64,000 bases of DNA, taken from NCBI RefSeq assembly GCF_964204645.1, contig NC_134025.1, positions 28,240,001-28,304,000 of the forward strand. The letters run 5' to 3'. Positions within the stretch are counted from its first letter, which is position 1, and each line of letters begins with the position of its first letter. Both the position numbers and the translations under genes were made by a program. This DNA is from Tubulanus polymorphus. Its lineage: Eukaryota > Nemertea > Palaeonemertea > Tubulaniformes > Tubulanidae. This document shows, piece after piece, positions 11,357 to 25,147 of the stretch. The notes beneath the pieces were generated by a model. The model searched no databases and had not been told where the DNA came from. It worked only from the letters and a program-made list of their open reading frames with translations.

Positions 11357-11645
11357 TTGTAATAGAAATCTCCTCACATGATTTGATGATACCGCGTAAT
11401 GAATGAAGAATCAATCGGGATCATGCTTCCTCACCCGACCACGAATCTGATAATGTTACGTCATTGGTTGGAACCAGTAAAATGCGTCTTGGCATTGAGT
11501 TTGGTTTGGCAGCTGATCCACTGCAGCCAGTTTGAAACGCAGACGATACCCTGAGATACAGATTCATTTATATCAGATTCTGGTGTTAATCGACGAACAT
11601 TTAAATTTTACGTGACGATTCCTGATTATATGTTATCTTTTTTGT

Positions 11646-11651
11646 AATAAA
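11646..11651 (+). terminator. Possible poly(A) signal after the nicotinic-like gene
   Basis: AATAAA about 650 bases after the stop at 10995. It is the first clear plus-strand signal I see, but use is unproven. Confidence 0.3.
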
Positions 11652-11783
11652 GTACTTTTTTTACTGCACGGGATTTTGATTATCATTCTATTCTGACGGA
11701 CGTGTTACCACCACTAATACGCCCGTAAAACCTAAAAAGTCTTTTGCTTCAGTGAAACGTATGGGAACTTTATTTTGTTGTAC

Positions 11784-11867
11784 CCTATGAAATGAGAAGT
11801 AGACCCCAGGATTTTCTTTATGTGCAGAATAACAGCTGTCAGCAAAACACCCAAGAATGAATTGCAT
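11784..11867 (-). other. Possible THAP-type zinc finger first exon
   Basis: The ATG at 11867 on the minus strand opens MQFILGCFADSCYSAHKENP, followed by GVYFSFHR and then a GT (agg|gtacaa). C-x4-C followed by a F-x-FHR block resembles the start of a C2CH THAP domain, whose genes often have an intron near this point. The downstream Cys-x2-His half was not found. Low confidence. Confidence 0.2.
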
Positions 11868-12355
11868 AAATTTAATATTTCCAAGAAACGCCTGTGTGTG
11901 TGGTATAAACATTTATTCTTATGTGCAAAACAATAATCATAGGTACAACAATTTATGAGTGCAATGAAATATCAAGAATACCCGCTAATATGTTGAAAAT
12001 AGTTATTACACATACAACATATCAACAACAAGCGGAATTACACATTTTGTAAAGCACATTCCCATCTGTAGACATCTGAGTTTTAACAATTTTCCATGTA
12101 CATTTTGCAACATCTTTATTTTACTATATCTATCAAAACAATAAATCAGACGCTACAAAATTGAAAACTTGTTTCTCCTTTCTGTAATCGGTTCAGAAGT
12201 TGGCCCAGCCGACCGTCTATCTACCCTGTACATTGATTTTTAAATCACAACCAAGCTAGCCATAATAGACCCAGCAGCTATTGAAATGAACTGATAACAA
12301 ATTTCATTGCAATTTACAAAAGTGACCCGGCCGATTAGGAGAAACAAGGTATCAT

Positions 12356-12361
12356 TTTATT
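12356..12361 (-). terminator. Poly(A) signal of the lectin-LDLa-LRR receptor
   Basis: AATAAA on the minus strand, about 106 bases beyond the stop codon at 12467-12469. Confidence 0.5.
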
Positions 12362-12466
12362 TCAGCTATTCTATTACAATACATTCCTAAACATTATAGA
12401 ATTAATCATTTATGCCTCTATTGCCGTTCCGTATCTGACAGACATTTGCGAATATTTCCATAGCCC

Positions 12467-15400
12467 TCATCGATATCTCTTATTCCCAACTGCCGGTACC
12501 GGTTGTTTCTTTTTGAATATCTTACTAAGATGTATCGTAGCTAAGGTATAAAGAACTGGATTCAACGCGGAATTGATTGGCATAACTACTATCGCCATCC
12601 ACACCGACACCCTAGGATCGATAAAGATATCGTTCATTGCGCATGCGGCCAAGATGATGATTGGCGCCCAACAAATGATGTCACTAAAGACGAGCAAGGC
12701 AGATCGTTCGGCTAGGCGGATTTCCCTCTCAACGTCAGATCTACCGGATCTTTTTCTGGTATACCGACTGAAGATATAAATGGATAGATACCCAAAAAAT
12801 GTGATTAAAAGAGCGATTGTGTTAAAAACAATCACCGTAGCCAACTGATATTCCCAACCGACGATAGTTTTTCGACTAAAATTGATCTGTAAGCAAACGG
12901 CACTTAGACTGTTTGAGCCGAAATAGGGTATACCAGTAAGGGGCATTGCTGCAAAAATAATACAGGTGGCCCAGATCGTCGGTATCACGATTTTCTTAAC
13001 ATCCTTTATGTTTAAACGCCAAAACTTAAAGGCAAAAACTGTCACTAAAACCCGATCGATCGTTATTACGACTACGCTGATGAGAGACGATTCGCTGGAT
13101 AACAATATGAGAAAACTGGCGAATTTACAAAGAGGACTACTTCTCCAGTTATCCGACTCGAGGAAATAATTACCACGTGTTGCCGTATCTTTAATAGCAA
13201 TGATCAATAGGTAAATTCCCATGAGAAAATCTGCAACTCCGAGATTTATGATCATCAAAGAAGCGACTGTAATCTTTTCACGCAGCCGCCACCCAACGAC
13301 AAAAATATTGCCGATCAATGTACAACCGACCATTACCCAAACGAGACCGTGTAAGAATTTATTCGATATGAGGTCATCACAGGAAGAGAATTCGTCTCTC
13401 TGAGGGGTACAGCTTTTAACCAACTTTGCGAGGCAACAATATTTAAAGTTTGACATTGAAATATCCGTTGAATTCAAATCGGAGAATGACTGTGTAGTTA
13501 TACTCAATAAGTCATTCTGTCTCAAATCAAGCGTCCTCAAACTATGGAGCCCGTAAAATGCGTTATCTTCTATTGTTTTTAACCCACTGTTAGTCATGAC
13601 TAAGTGTTGAAGTCCGGATAACCCGTTGAATACCCCTGTGACCAACTTATCGATATTCAAATCGGATATGTTCAATGAACGAAGAGTGTAGACTCCTTCA
13701 AACACACCAGGGGTGATGTATTTTATGGGGTTACCCCTAACTATTATCTGTCTCAGATTTCCCAATCCAATCATACGAGGCATGTACGATAGATAGTTGT
13801 TTGTAAGTATGATTCGATTAAGATTCTTCATATGCGAAAAGAATGCGTAAGGAATAGCTGTTAAACCGTTGTGAGATAAATCTAGATAACCTAACAGTTT
13901 TAACTTACGTGTCTGAAGTTTCTCTAAAACGATTGAATTATAGCCGAGATCTAATGAACGTATGTTAGTGGAGTTGATAGCGAGATGTGTTAAATGTAGC
14001 CCCCTACAATTGACGGAATAACCACTGACTGGACATTCCATTACATTTTTAAAAATGAAATAATCGCAGAATTTCTCATCATCGGCAAACAATGGACAAT
14101 CGATTTTCCCATCACAAACCTCCGACACCGATACGCAGAAAGATTCTGCTCGACATGAGAACTGTCCCGGGCAGGAATTATTGAGCGGGCAATCTTTTTC
14201 ATCGAATCCACCAATACAGTCCCAAACACCGTCACACATCTTCCGCAGTGGAATGCAATAAGACTGCGGGCATTTGAACATGTTTGGACATTGAAACTTC
14301 TTACAATTTCCAAGGTGATTCATGTGTCTACACGTGTCGTAACCAAATCGGTCCTGATCGTAAATACACGATAACGATCGTTTAAAACACTTTGTCGTAG
14401 AAAATCTTGAACATCTTGTTGAGTCCTCTCTATTACAGAATGCTTCGTTCGAAGGTTTTTGAGCTTCTTTTGGGGGAACTATAATTTCATGCCTAGGGAA
14501 AAGTCTTGGAACGTAAGATTGTGAATCCTCATCAATATCTAATCGAGTCTTACAATCAATAACGCCGTCATTGAAACGCGCTTCCGGCAAACATTCGCCC
14601 GTGTTGCACTTGGTTCCATTTCGACACGGATGAACTAGCCAGTTACAAACCTCATCGGAACCATCCAAACAGTCAGGCTTCAAGTCACATCGATGCTTGT
14701 TATCTATACACTCCCCAGAATAACATTGAAATTGGTCGACGTTATCACACTTAGGGTAAATGCATCCAATTTCGTCGGATCCGTCGGAACAATCAGAATA
14801 ACGGTCACAGTACAGCGACCAGGATACACAGTCTTGGTTGTTACACGTAAAGAATCTATCTTGCGGGCATTTACAATCGGTTTCGTCCTCGCCTGAGCTG
14901 CACTGCTCGATACCATCACAAACTCGAAACAACGCTATACATGTGCCATCGCCACATGTAAACTGATCGTCTTTACAAGCAAAAACAGTTTCTTCCGTCG
15001 GATTTGTTTCGCAGAGAACGTTCAAAATTCTCGGGTAAATGCTTACGACGCCGTCTTCGTCTTTAATGCTGTACGTAACTGGCGCGTCGGTACATTTGGT
15101 TTGTCGAACGCTCCAGTTTGGATCCGAGTTATCCCGCGTATCGAGATACAAACAGTCGGATTCGGATTTATTCGCCAGCCAGATACCACCATATTCAAAT
15201 CTATGTAACCAAATACCGATGTAAGCGTCGATCGACGGGGGAAGCAGATCGAGTCGGGTAACCTTTCCTCCGGCATACGACATGCACATATCTACAGCTG
15301 ACCGGTAGGATAGCGGTGTCAGCAAATCTGCCGTTGATGACAAAACCACAAAACAGTGACCATCTACCCAGTTATAGCCCTCTGGGCATGTTCGGAACCC

Positions 15401-16611
15401 AAACCTCAGACGGCTTAAACCGGATTGTATTTCGTGTTCCTTATTTTCTGGCTCTGATTGTTTTTCTGTTGAATCTGCTGAAAAATTGGCTTCTTTTTTG
15501 CACATATATGCGGCGTCAAGTTTGAAATTGCAAGGCAATTGGACCCATTTAGACTCCATGGTTGCTGACCGAAATACCATACCAACACATTCATATGTTG
15601 AACCATGAAATGGAAAAGGTTTGGTCGATCGAGAATTTAGTATTTCGACCTTATTTGGAATTTCTGGAAAATCCAAATCTGCTACTTTCAAACCCATCCT
15701 CCAGTTGTGATACGTATTTGGATTTCCATCGATCCATCGGAAGTTTATTATCTGAAAGAAAATGTTCAATCATTGTTAAACGAGGACGCACGACTTGGAT
15801 TTCTAGTAACGCATCATTATCGAATCGATTAGAAACGTACCTTGTTTTTGCCCGATATTTTTCTCAGACCGATATAGATAACGGTAGAGGTATCTTTGAA
15901 TATACCGCCGTGGTATTCATGCATAATGAAATTGATGATTCCTGCCTCTGCTTCAGTTCTGATGGTCACGAGAAAGCCGTTCTGTTGTTGACAACTTCTC
16001 TTCGCTTCTTCCCACGTGATCTTTTTTTCAACCGGTACGTATAAACGAAAGCAGAAACCATCGTGCAAATGCCAGGAATTATTTTCGCACGCTTGGCCAG
16101 TAGTAGTTATAAGCGGGTTGATAGTTGGGTGAATCTGATATCGTAGAACCGCCGAGTTGCTCATCGAAGAACCCGTCAATGCTAATAATAGATACAAACG
16201 GCCTGGATAAAAGAATCTTTGTGCTTGACGCGGTCTGTGGGCATTGATGCCGAAAACAGTAGCTCTTGTGAAATATAGATGATCGGAATAAAATGTTTGT
16301 TCCTGCATCATAAAAGTGGAGTCCCTGTCCGTCAATCTCAAGTTGATAATTTCTAACTCCATATATTGCCCTTGGCTGAAGATCTGAGGAATTTTCATAA
16401 ATGCTTTGCAGTTTCCTGATCTCAGGTAAAACGTTCCACATCGAGCAGTTTGATGCACGAAACCACACGTAAACGCAAGATCACAATGGCTATCGTTTCG
16501 CTCTCCCATCCATGAAAACGGACGACCTTCATCTAAAAAGCGACAAAATATTCCTAGAGGACTAGATGATAAAAACAGTAGAGCCTGTAGAGCCAATAGA
16601 TACGAGATCAT
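12467..16611 (-). CDS. C-type lectin / LDLa / LRR G-protein-coupled receptor (GRL101-like), 1351 aa
   Basis: Class A GPCR with a large ectodomain. Exon 1 is 16611-15841 and exon 2 is 15751-12467, joined in phase 0 across an 89-base GT-AG intron inside the first lectin domain. Reading order: signal peptide (1-22), a CUB-like beta region (about 43-160), C-type-lectin-like domain 1 (about 174-342), a more degenerate lectin-like domain 2 (379-504), LDLa modules (516-550, 552-587, 592-626, a degenerate stretch at 633-657, then 745-778 and 784-819), LRRs (about 830-1048) and seven helices (about 1056-1331). The TM3 end reads TIDR (DRY variant) and TM7 has NPVLY. LDLa modules show the C-DG..-C....DE..C calcium pattern. 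The LDLa-LRR-7TM core is like Lymnaea GRL101 and relaxin receptors. The ligand is unknown. Confidence 0.93.
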
Positions 16612-19600
16612 TTTGTCGTGTCTTGCTACTATACAATGAGCAGCGCAAAATGAATATCAGAAAATTTGCCAATGGTTCAACGAGTCATACTCTCAAAATG
16701 ATTGGTCATAAATGAATAATTGCTTTTCTCTTGATTAGTGCCTCTACTGAACGTCATTTCGTCAAACGTTTTCTTGCGATGAACAATGAACGAGAATGTA
16801 CACTAAAGAGAAACCCACAATTTGAATGAAGGGTGTAGTTGAAAATGTCAAAACATGAATGGATGATTTCAGTGCAGCGAACAACACCCAAATATCAATT
16901 TCATCCTTTAAACAATAAATGTTTGTCTTTGTTTGTTGGTTCATTCACTACTGGGCGTTACCATCAGCAATTTGCTCCCACATTCTTCATTGCAAGAAAG
17001 AAAAACATTCGAAACAAAGAAAGTCATTTACATCTTGTCTTCCTGGAAATGACGTGAAAACTCATCATCATAATCAAACTATTTGCAGTCCCGTCATCAG
17101 GTTAAATGAACAATCCTATAGGGTTAAATATTGTGAGAAATTAAGATCCAAACGACGTTAAGCAAAAACAAACTAACAGAAATGATCTACGTATTTGACA
17201 GCGAAACTTCGATTGACTGATATAGATGGCATACGGTATCGAACTAGAAAACGATGTGAATGATTTTTGTCGTTTAAATCGACCAGGAACCAGCAGAGTG
17301 AAAAGACGTTCCGCCAACATAAATCGTTATTCGTGAGTACAGGATCATTATGATACTGAAACTGGCATCAGCGATTACAATGAATCCTTTATCACTGATC
17401 ATAAAGTGCTAAGATACTAAGTGGGATCGTTAATGGTCCATTAATCTAGCACCCGGGGATTACAGCCAGTCAAGGTCGAAGTGAATGCACTCGATCCTCT
17501 GTGAGAATACCTTTTACGTAGTAGGCCGGCTGGGTTCTTTTGCCCACATTTTGCACCTTAGCTATCATGTTACTCAATCCCTTACACCAGATTTTGCTAT
17601 AAATTTTAATGAAGGCATTATCAGTAGTTTGCAGCTGTTTGAAATCCATTTCTTATTATTCCATCAGAACGGAAGCCGAATGTGCTTAACTAAACCCTTA
17701 TTTTGCAATAAATACATGACATTACATTCATTTCTAATGAGCAGGTCTCATCGGTTCTAATTATCATCGTATACGTTCAGTACATCGTAATATTATGAAC
17801 TATGATTGGTGCAGAAGCAGAGAAATTTGAAGGTTCGGATCTAAAGAAAAATGAAAGCCATTCCCCGGATAAATCAGCAACACGTAAGCCCACAAGGCCG
17901 TCGGGTTAGCGATCTTTGAGAATAAATCCACCCAAAAAGATGCCTAGACGATGAGCGTCACCTCTATAGGTTTTTACCTTCTCAAGAGAAAAGGAAGGCA
18001 GACCTCCAGAACGTCATTGTTGTTGCCGTTAGAAATAATTTCCTTTCATTACCTTTATGGCCAGTGTCTACTGTGACCCACGACAGCAGTCACAGGCATT
18101 AATAAGTTTGCAGCCGGTTATTTTTACTCTAGTTTGGTTTACAGATAACCCGCAGTTGCGAACATGAAAAATCGAGCCATCAACAAAGTTTATAAATGAG
18201 AAAGAAATTGCGGAGATAACGTGAGTAAAGCAGCATGTGAGTGTATCTTAACTGAATACATTCCTCAAACTGCGGCTCTTGGTCTGATGTCAGTTCGCTT
18301 TCATCGCCAGTTACTGCTTGATAATAAAAGTAATTGTTTTTCGAGGTAAATTTGCGCGCGTTGCAGCCGCGTCAAATAGCGGGCGTTAATGATCAATCTC
18401 AAACGCCTTGGCCACACGAGGGTTGACGCGCTATTGAAGCCGATCATCAAACATCAAGAACTTGTTACCGAACTGAAATACCTATTTGGGATGCTGCGGT
18501 GATTTCTTAAGGATTACCTATCACTATGTTTGTCATTTTATTTATGTATGTTTCGATGATAAGTTTATTTGATAAGCCAAATGCGCTGATAATACCGACG
18601 TACAACGGTAAGTAACTTTCCGTATTCTGTATCGATATATACGAATGAAATTTGCTAATGAAAAATGATGCCAAACAAAGAAATATAGAAAACGAATGAA
18701 ATTACAAAATCTGTTGTTCAGAATGTGATGTAGATTTTCTTCGTCCGTATACATTACTAGTTCGGAACTTATAATAAGCAGTTTGATGGACAGGACCTGT
18801 TGATTTTGACAGCTGATATACAAATATATTTAGACGTATCTGAAAATGATGAATTTGTGACGAGATTCCGAATGTGTTTGCGCGCTTGAAAGACAAGGCA
18901 CGTCCAAATAGTTAAACATGTTTGCAATGATTTTTGCTACGTGTTTGATCTAATATAGTGAGATAGCGGTTGATGATTTCTGACAGATCCCGTCATTTGA
19001 CGGCAGTCTCAGATGATAAGTCCGCATGACATAGATTCTGATTAGGCTTCATCCGAAAACGAAACCAATTTGAAATTTGATACTCACAGTTTTTGACAGT
19101 TTCATTCAAAAGCTTCCGAAGCTTGTTACGCCGAGTTGAAAATAGAATAGAAAAAAAATCAGCTAAAACGATCATTCGAAAAAAGACCGAAATTTCTCTG
19201 TCTATTCTATAGATTCACTATGTTGATGAATATGATTTGACGATGTAGAATCTTTTCTGTAAACATAAGTGGAGGATTTTCATCAATCAAAATACGTCAC
19301 TTCAACCCGCTTTCTTATCTCCATTTCGTAATTTCAGTTTGAGTAATTATGTTGAAAAAATCTTGCATAAACGTGCATCGATACATTAATAATACATTGT
19401 CGAAGCATTTGAATCATTCATATAACGTGATATTGATATCATTTAGATATAACTGAAATATTCAGATATTTGATATCATATTATAAAGATGGAAATGCAT
19501 GCATGAAAGAAGTTGTCTTTGCGCATACGAAATATCCGGGATATCTATTTCATTTTATCAGTAATAATTCATAAATCAGGTAAATTGCCAATGGCTTAAT

Positions 19601-22600
19601 GAACTTATGCCATGATCAATTTCTTGAAAATCAGATTAGCATTTTCGTTGGATGACAAATAAACTAAAGATCTGATTGCTGCATAGCCCCGTTCGCAAGA
19701 AAGATATGTTAGCAATGTTATACTAGAATGTCACAGTGGAATATATAATATTAATGAGGGAGTAAATCTGTTATCGAGATTTCAGCTAATCGGATAAACG
19801 TTGATTTGTAGCTTTTGGTAAATGAGACAGGCAAGAATAACGTCAGTACTTCGCGAACTGTTGCGGACCTATCGGGATACAACTAATAGCCACGTATAGA
19901 ACACTCTGATGAGCCGCTAACCAACGATAAATGTTTGTTAGAATCCCGTAGAGTGGTCACCGCTTAGCAATAAACATAAACCATTTCTACGGACAAATTA
20001 CCTTAGACCGCTTGCCTGACTGCTGAGATATGTGTGCGTGGTTCTCTGATGTCAACCTATATTGATGAAGAGTCCCACGTCTATGTTGTGATTATACGGA
20101 CGTCTAGACAAAGACGTAGTCCCTTCTTCTTATGAGATAAGTACACCGCAAATTGCGCCAAACAAGGTTGTCTCAATAGACTCATTCTATCGAATGCCTT
20201 AATCTTCCTTCATCGCAATCTGCATTAGTTTATAGAAATGCGATAGATTCGAACATACCGAAAGCGCCATTCATTGAAGAAACCCCTCAGTCCGTAGGAC
20301 TTGAATACGATCTGGTTTTGTCAATTAGAGATTGGCCAGCAATGTGAGAAATACGTATGCACGCCGTAAAAGGTATTAGATGTGTCGGGCTTCAGTGTCT
20401 TTCATGATGAAGAGAGTTTGTGGTTTATCACTTACTTAATCCCGTAAGATAAATGGTCGGGTTCATTTCTATTTAATATGTAAAAAGGTTTTTTCAAGAT
20501 TTTAATCTCATCTTTATTCTGTGTCACGGTGAGTTTGAAAGCTCAGAGGCTTCGATATATCATTTCAATACCATTCTGCGCTCAAAGGCACAGTTTCGCT
20601 TTGTTATATGTATGCAATATATCGGATGAAATTTGAGTTAATCCTATTGGAGTTGACGTGGAAGTCGTGAATTTCATCAAAAACCAACAAAGCAAAAAAT
20701 CATCATTGCACTATATTGTTTTCTTCTACAGAGTTCCTATTTTCGACTATTGTCCTCTTTCCCATATTTTTAGAATGAAACCTGTCCTGCTTTTTCCATA
20801 TTTATGCACTTGTACTTATTGCGTCGAATTAAATGTGCACGTTTTTTCTTGTCAATTATGGTAATAAATTTGCGTAATAACCATCGTGGTGTTCTGATAA
20901 CATGTAAAAACACAACGTTATTCATTCTAATACCCAATTCGAAAAAGAAAACCAAATTCTGCTTAAAGTAATCAATATATGTTATCGGTGGTATAGGTAT
21001 AGGTTATTTGAATGCATAATATTGGTACGTCTAAATAAATAAGTACGTCTTCAGCTGGTGATGATATTTGTGTAAAAAATCATCTTCCTGAACAAAAGAT
21101 CATGAGATGAATCGTACAATAGTCGATTCATTGAAAAGATGAATATGGTGTAAAAGATTGAAATGTGCAATCATGATGACATTTCAGAATCTGAAATGCG
21201 TCAAATATTCACTCAACAATACGTCAGTAGTATTTTATTTCTGTTACCTTGCACGCACAATTATCATTTATGTTTAATTATCTTTTTGTTCGGTTTTCTG
21301 CAGTATATTTCTGTACTATATGATTTACCTATAAATGGGACGTTTTTCTTTTATTGACTGCCGTCTTAAATGCAGTTGTAATTTCGTATCTTAAGTGTAG
21401 TGATTTTTTGTTTGTGTGTCATTTTTTCACAAAGCTCTTTCGGAATGAATGCTATTTTGATGATGAAACTCTGCCAAAGATCAGGCAGAATGCTAACCGA
21501 GAGTGGAGATTTCGTGTTTTAAATCCACTAATCAAAACGTTATCTGCTTAAAATGTCTCTTGAATTTTATGAATCGGAAACGACATATTCAGTTTAATTG
21601 GGTAGTACGGAAATAACCCGTGCGTGATATCAGCCTATCAGTTATCTAGACTTTAATTAGAAGACGTAACGGTTTTCAGTGCCCTTCCATGTCAATTATC
21701 AACTAACATTAACAAACCTTAATTACATCCACATCTTTGAAAAAAACACTACAAACTTCCTCTATCTGTTTAATGGATAAACTTTTCTTTCCCATTCCCA
21801 ACTCGAATTCTTCATATTCCACTGCAGCGTGAAAACTCAATTTTGTCATGTCGTTGTATTAATGATAAGGCTTTGCAGTTTCTTATAGAATTAACTCTCG
21901 AAGCAACTTTTGTTTTAATGACGCTTTCTCGTTCTTCAAAGGAAATCGGTCGAACTGCCCAACGCTTACATCGCTCAAATCTTCAAAGAACCAAGATAGA
22001 ATAGTTCTTATGAAATGTTATACTTGTGCATAATTCTAATTGACACTTCGAATTGACTCACACCATCTGAAGATGCACAGATAAACTCATATCTTAATCT
22101 GATGATCGAGATTCTATACCCACAACTAATGAGAAATGTAAATCATGGTAATATTGTTTTGTGACAACTCTTATTTTAGTCGTGAAGTACAGATGCCTCC
22201 ATCGCATCGCCAGCAGCTGTTACAGAAAATATGATATTTTCTTCGATCAATACATCGCTATATAGATATATAAAGATAGCTTTATCAATGATTTTTCGAT
22301 AAATGAAAACTGGAACTGGATAGTTGTAAATCACCGATGTAGGAATAAACTATTGTCCTGCGGCAAAAATCCAATTCATCATTTCGTGACCGTGAATCGA
22401 AGATAAACTCCTCTTCAACTCTTCGGTTATAACGAATTGGATTTTTTTTCAAATCGTGGCTCAAGAGAAGTTTTAGAATAAAGAAATATAAGAGGGTTCC
22501 AACGTAAAAGAATGTTCGGGGAAAACGGGGCTGAATATAAATACCGAAAGCCAAAAGTAGCAATTCTAGATGTCATACCGGGATTCATGTTGTTTCCGAC

Positions 22601-25071
22601 TGATACGAATTGTAGGCAATTCATGTACAAATAGGATGCTTCGGGATATACGTATATATGATTCTATCTATCTATTGAGTATAAAAAGCCATTACCATAC
22701 AGTCGTTACCAGACACAAGCTTTTCATCATTCTTATTAAGCTCATTATACGGGTCAAAAATAGTCCAACAGTCGCCGACCGAAAGTCTCTCAATACGTTC
22801 AGATAGAAATGACATACCGTTATACACAGATTTATTAAACAAGATTGTTCTGATTGAAGCAGATAATTGTCTAGTTCTCTATTACTTTTTCGTCATAACA
22901 ACACGAAGAAATAATTTCACAAATCTCAATAAGAGATGCTAAACCACTATATTTTAAGCTGGTGTCCAGTGACTATTTTAAGCAAAGAGTTGATTGAAGC
23001 TAGATATTTTAAGAGATCACAGAAATCGGGCTTATTTTGATGTCATTCCATGATTAAAGCAAATGCTGGTGGCAATTTGTCGATGCAAAGGTCAACACAA
23101 AATTGGATGAAATCCACGGACACTTATTTGATCCTTCGAGTTTTATTCGATTGGAAACTTTTAGCTAGATTTCTGTATACCGCGGATAAATTTGATTTCC
23201 GATCTGACGTTTACTCGTAGTTACATTTAGAACTCCATATGGCAGGTATACACCAATCATCTTGTCCGAATAATGTGTGTCGGATTGTCGGTAAATCGGA
23301 CAATCATTTCTCCCGAAGGGTAAAAACCTGCGGTCCCTCGGTGTAATAATGTATGATCATTGCCAATATCAATATAATGATAGATAGAGCCGTTAAGGCA
23401 AAGGAGAGACAAATTTCTGAGAACAAATCTCTACTACTAATACCCTTTATGGCGAATGCTTATTTCGGGTATTTTATCAAGATAATGAACTAAAGGAAGG
23501 TGATTATGTAACGTGACCGGACTAATTACTACCGTCTTAGCGAACGAGATGAAAAAAGTGTTTTGAAGATATTTTTGTTTTATATTGGGCTTGCCTCTAG
23601 CTCATTGCGACTGTCTGCTAAAAAATCGATCATCCCAGAAGCATGTCTGGGTGTTAGTGATAAACCATCACCAGAGACAAGTTTACATGCTTTGGTTTGA
23701 ATGGAATACGCCCTAATTTCTAAAACTGGCATAAGAAATTGATACTTTAGTCATAGCTGTCATAGCAATGTATACTGTCGGGTTATGATGTTATATCAAT
23801 CATCACTACCGGATCTGCAACACAAACTAACTTCCTTCCGTGCCCAAACTCGGGCAGTAAATAGTTCAATTCATTACTGGCCTTCATCTTTATTGCCTGC
23901 GGAAACGACCCTTGATTAAATATTGTATTCAGCTGTCTTATTGTTTATTGCGCACAGACACCATGACGTCATGAACATCGTCCACTGGCTAGACCGATGA
24001 AAAACACATACAAAATTTCAAATTGATGCAACCACTGTTTCTGGTGCTATACGCCCTATCGCGAGGCGGCGATCTATTCTAAATCAAAAACATACAAAAG
24101 GAAACATCTCGGGTACATACTTGCATATTTTCACAGAAAAATTGTAAATTAGATATAGCTGCAAAGCAGCGATAACGGGTTTTCTGGATGCATGTGATCG
24201 AAAGGAAAAATTAATTACCGGGTATTCGATGGAAAAAATAAAATGAGATGATTTGGATATTATCGGAGCAATCCTCTTTTTGGTTGAATGGTCTAACCCC
24301 AGTATAGTCCCCCGTGATTGGGAAATTCTCGGAGCCCTCCTTTATTTACTTACTAAATGACGTCACAAACAGTTATTTCGCCGGTGCTTTTTGTCTAACA
24401 ATTCAATTCAATTCTTTATTTACAGTAACCTAATAAGTAATTTTAAGTTTCAAATAGGATGGAAAGTACACGCAGACAATCTGTTGGTTCAGAGAGACCG
24501 TTATTACAGTATCAATTTATACATTTCGTTTCGAAGCTGTCAGTTGCCGAATCTGAATGAAGATGAATTTTATTTGACGATATCGGCGGAAAATATATAA
24601 TAATAATAATAATCAACAGAATTTCAAGAGGGTTTTCGACGAAAGTCAGAAAACCCTAAATATGAAACAGATGCGTGTAAGGTGCCATCTTGGGAAATTC
24701 CCATTATCATCTCATTTTCTGAGAACTTGATCGGTGTATAGGTCAGTGTTTGGTTATTCTTTCACGAGCCAATTTGATAGGAACGACTGAACTGGTCACG
24801 TACTGAACTCCATCACGAGGCTAGGGTGGCTCCGAATCATTCGCGGTTCTTTAAGACTTAAAAAGAAACAAGGGAATTTTAGTTTTTTCCCTTGGAGCAC
24901 ATATTCAAAGACGAAGATAACTCTCGATGTTATTCTGTCGAGTATTCGTTGGACCTTGCAACCTACGATATTTTAGTTCAACGCCATTAAGGATATTGAA
25001 AACCCGTAGATAACAAGAATAATCTGTTCTTTAAGTGAGTTTTTAGTTTCTACTGATCACAATTTCCCGAA
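16612..25071. other. Long non-coding stretch
   Basis: Upstream of the minus-strand receptor and before the candidate leader exon at 25072. All open frames are short, AT-rich and without splice-supported or family-like content. I see no tandem array, RNA gene or transposon coding region. Confidence 0.45.
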
Positions 25072-25147
25072 ATGAATTTCTCGAATTTACAATTCTATAC
25101 GTTTTACTGCATGTTCTTTGTTCTGATGCCATTGGATATGACGTGTC
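25072..25147 (+). CDS. Candidate signal-peptide exon of the relaxin-receptor-like gene
   Basis: The ATG at 25072 encodes a leader-like MNFSNLQFYTFYCMFFVLMP ending near LDMTC, with a donor-like C|gtatga in phase 1. That phase fits the LDLa exon starting at 30878 and would be joined over a 5.7-kb first intron. Without splicing the frame would give a 54-residue secreted peptide ending in RRPEC. The linkage is inference. Confidence 0.3.

Larger units (their letters stand above)
10996..12355. other. Intergenic between the nicotinic-like and lectin-LRR receptor genes
   Basis: It holds the 3' ends of two convergent genes and the two weak minus-strand fragments listed separately. Nothing else is supported. 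Confidence 0.4.
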
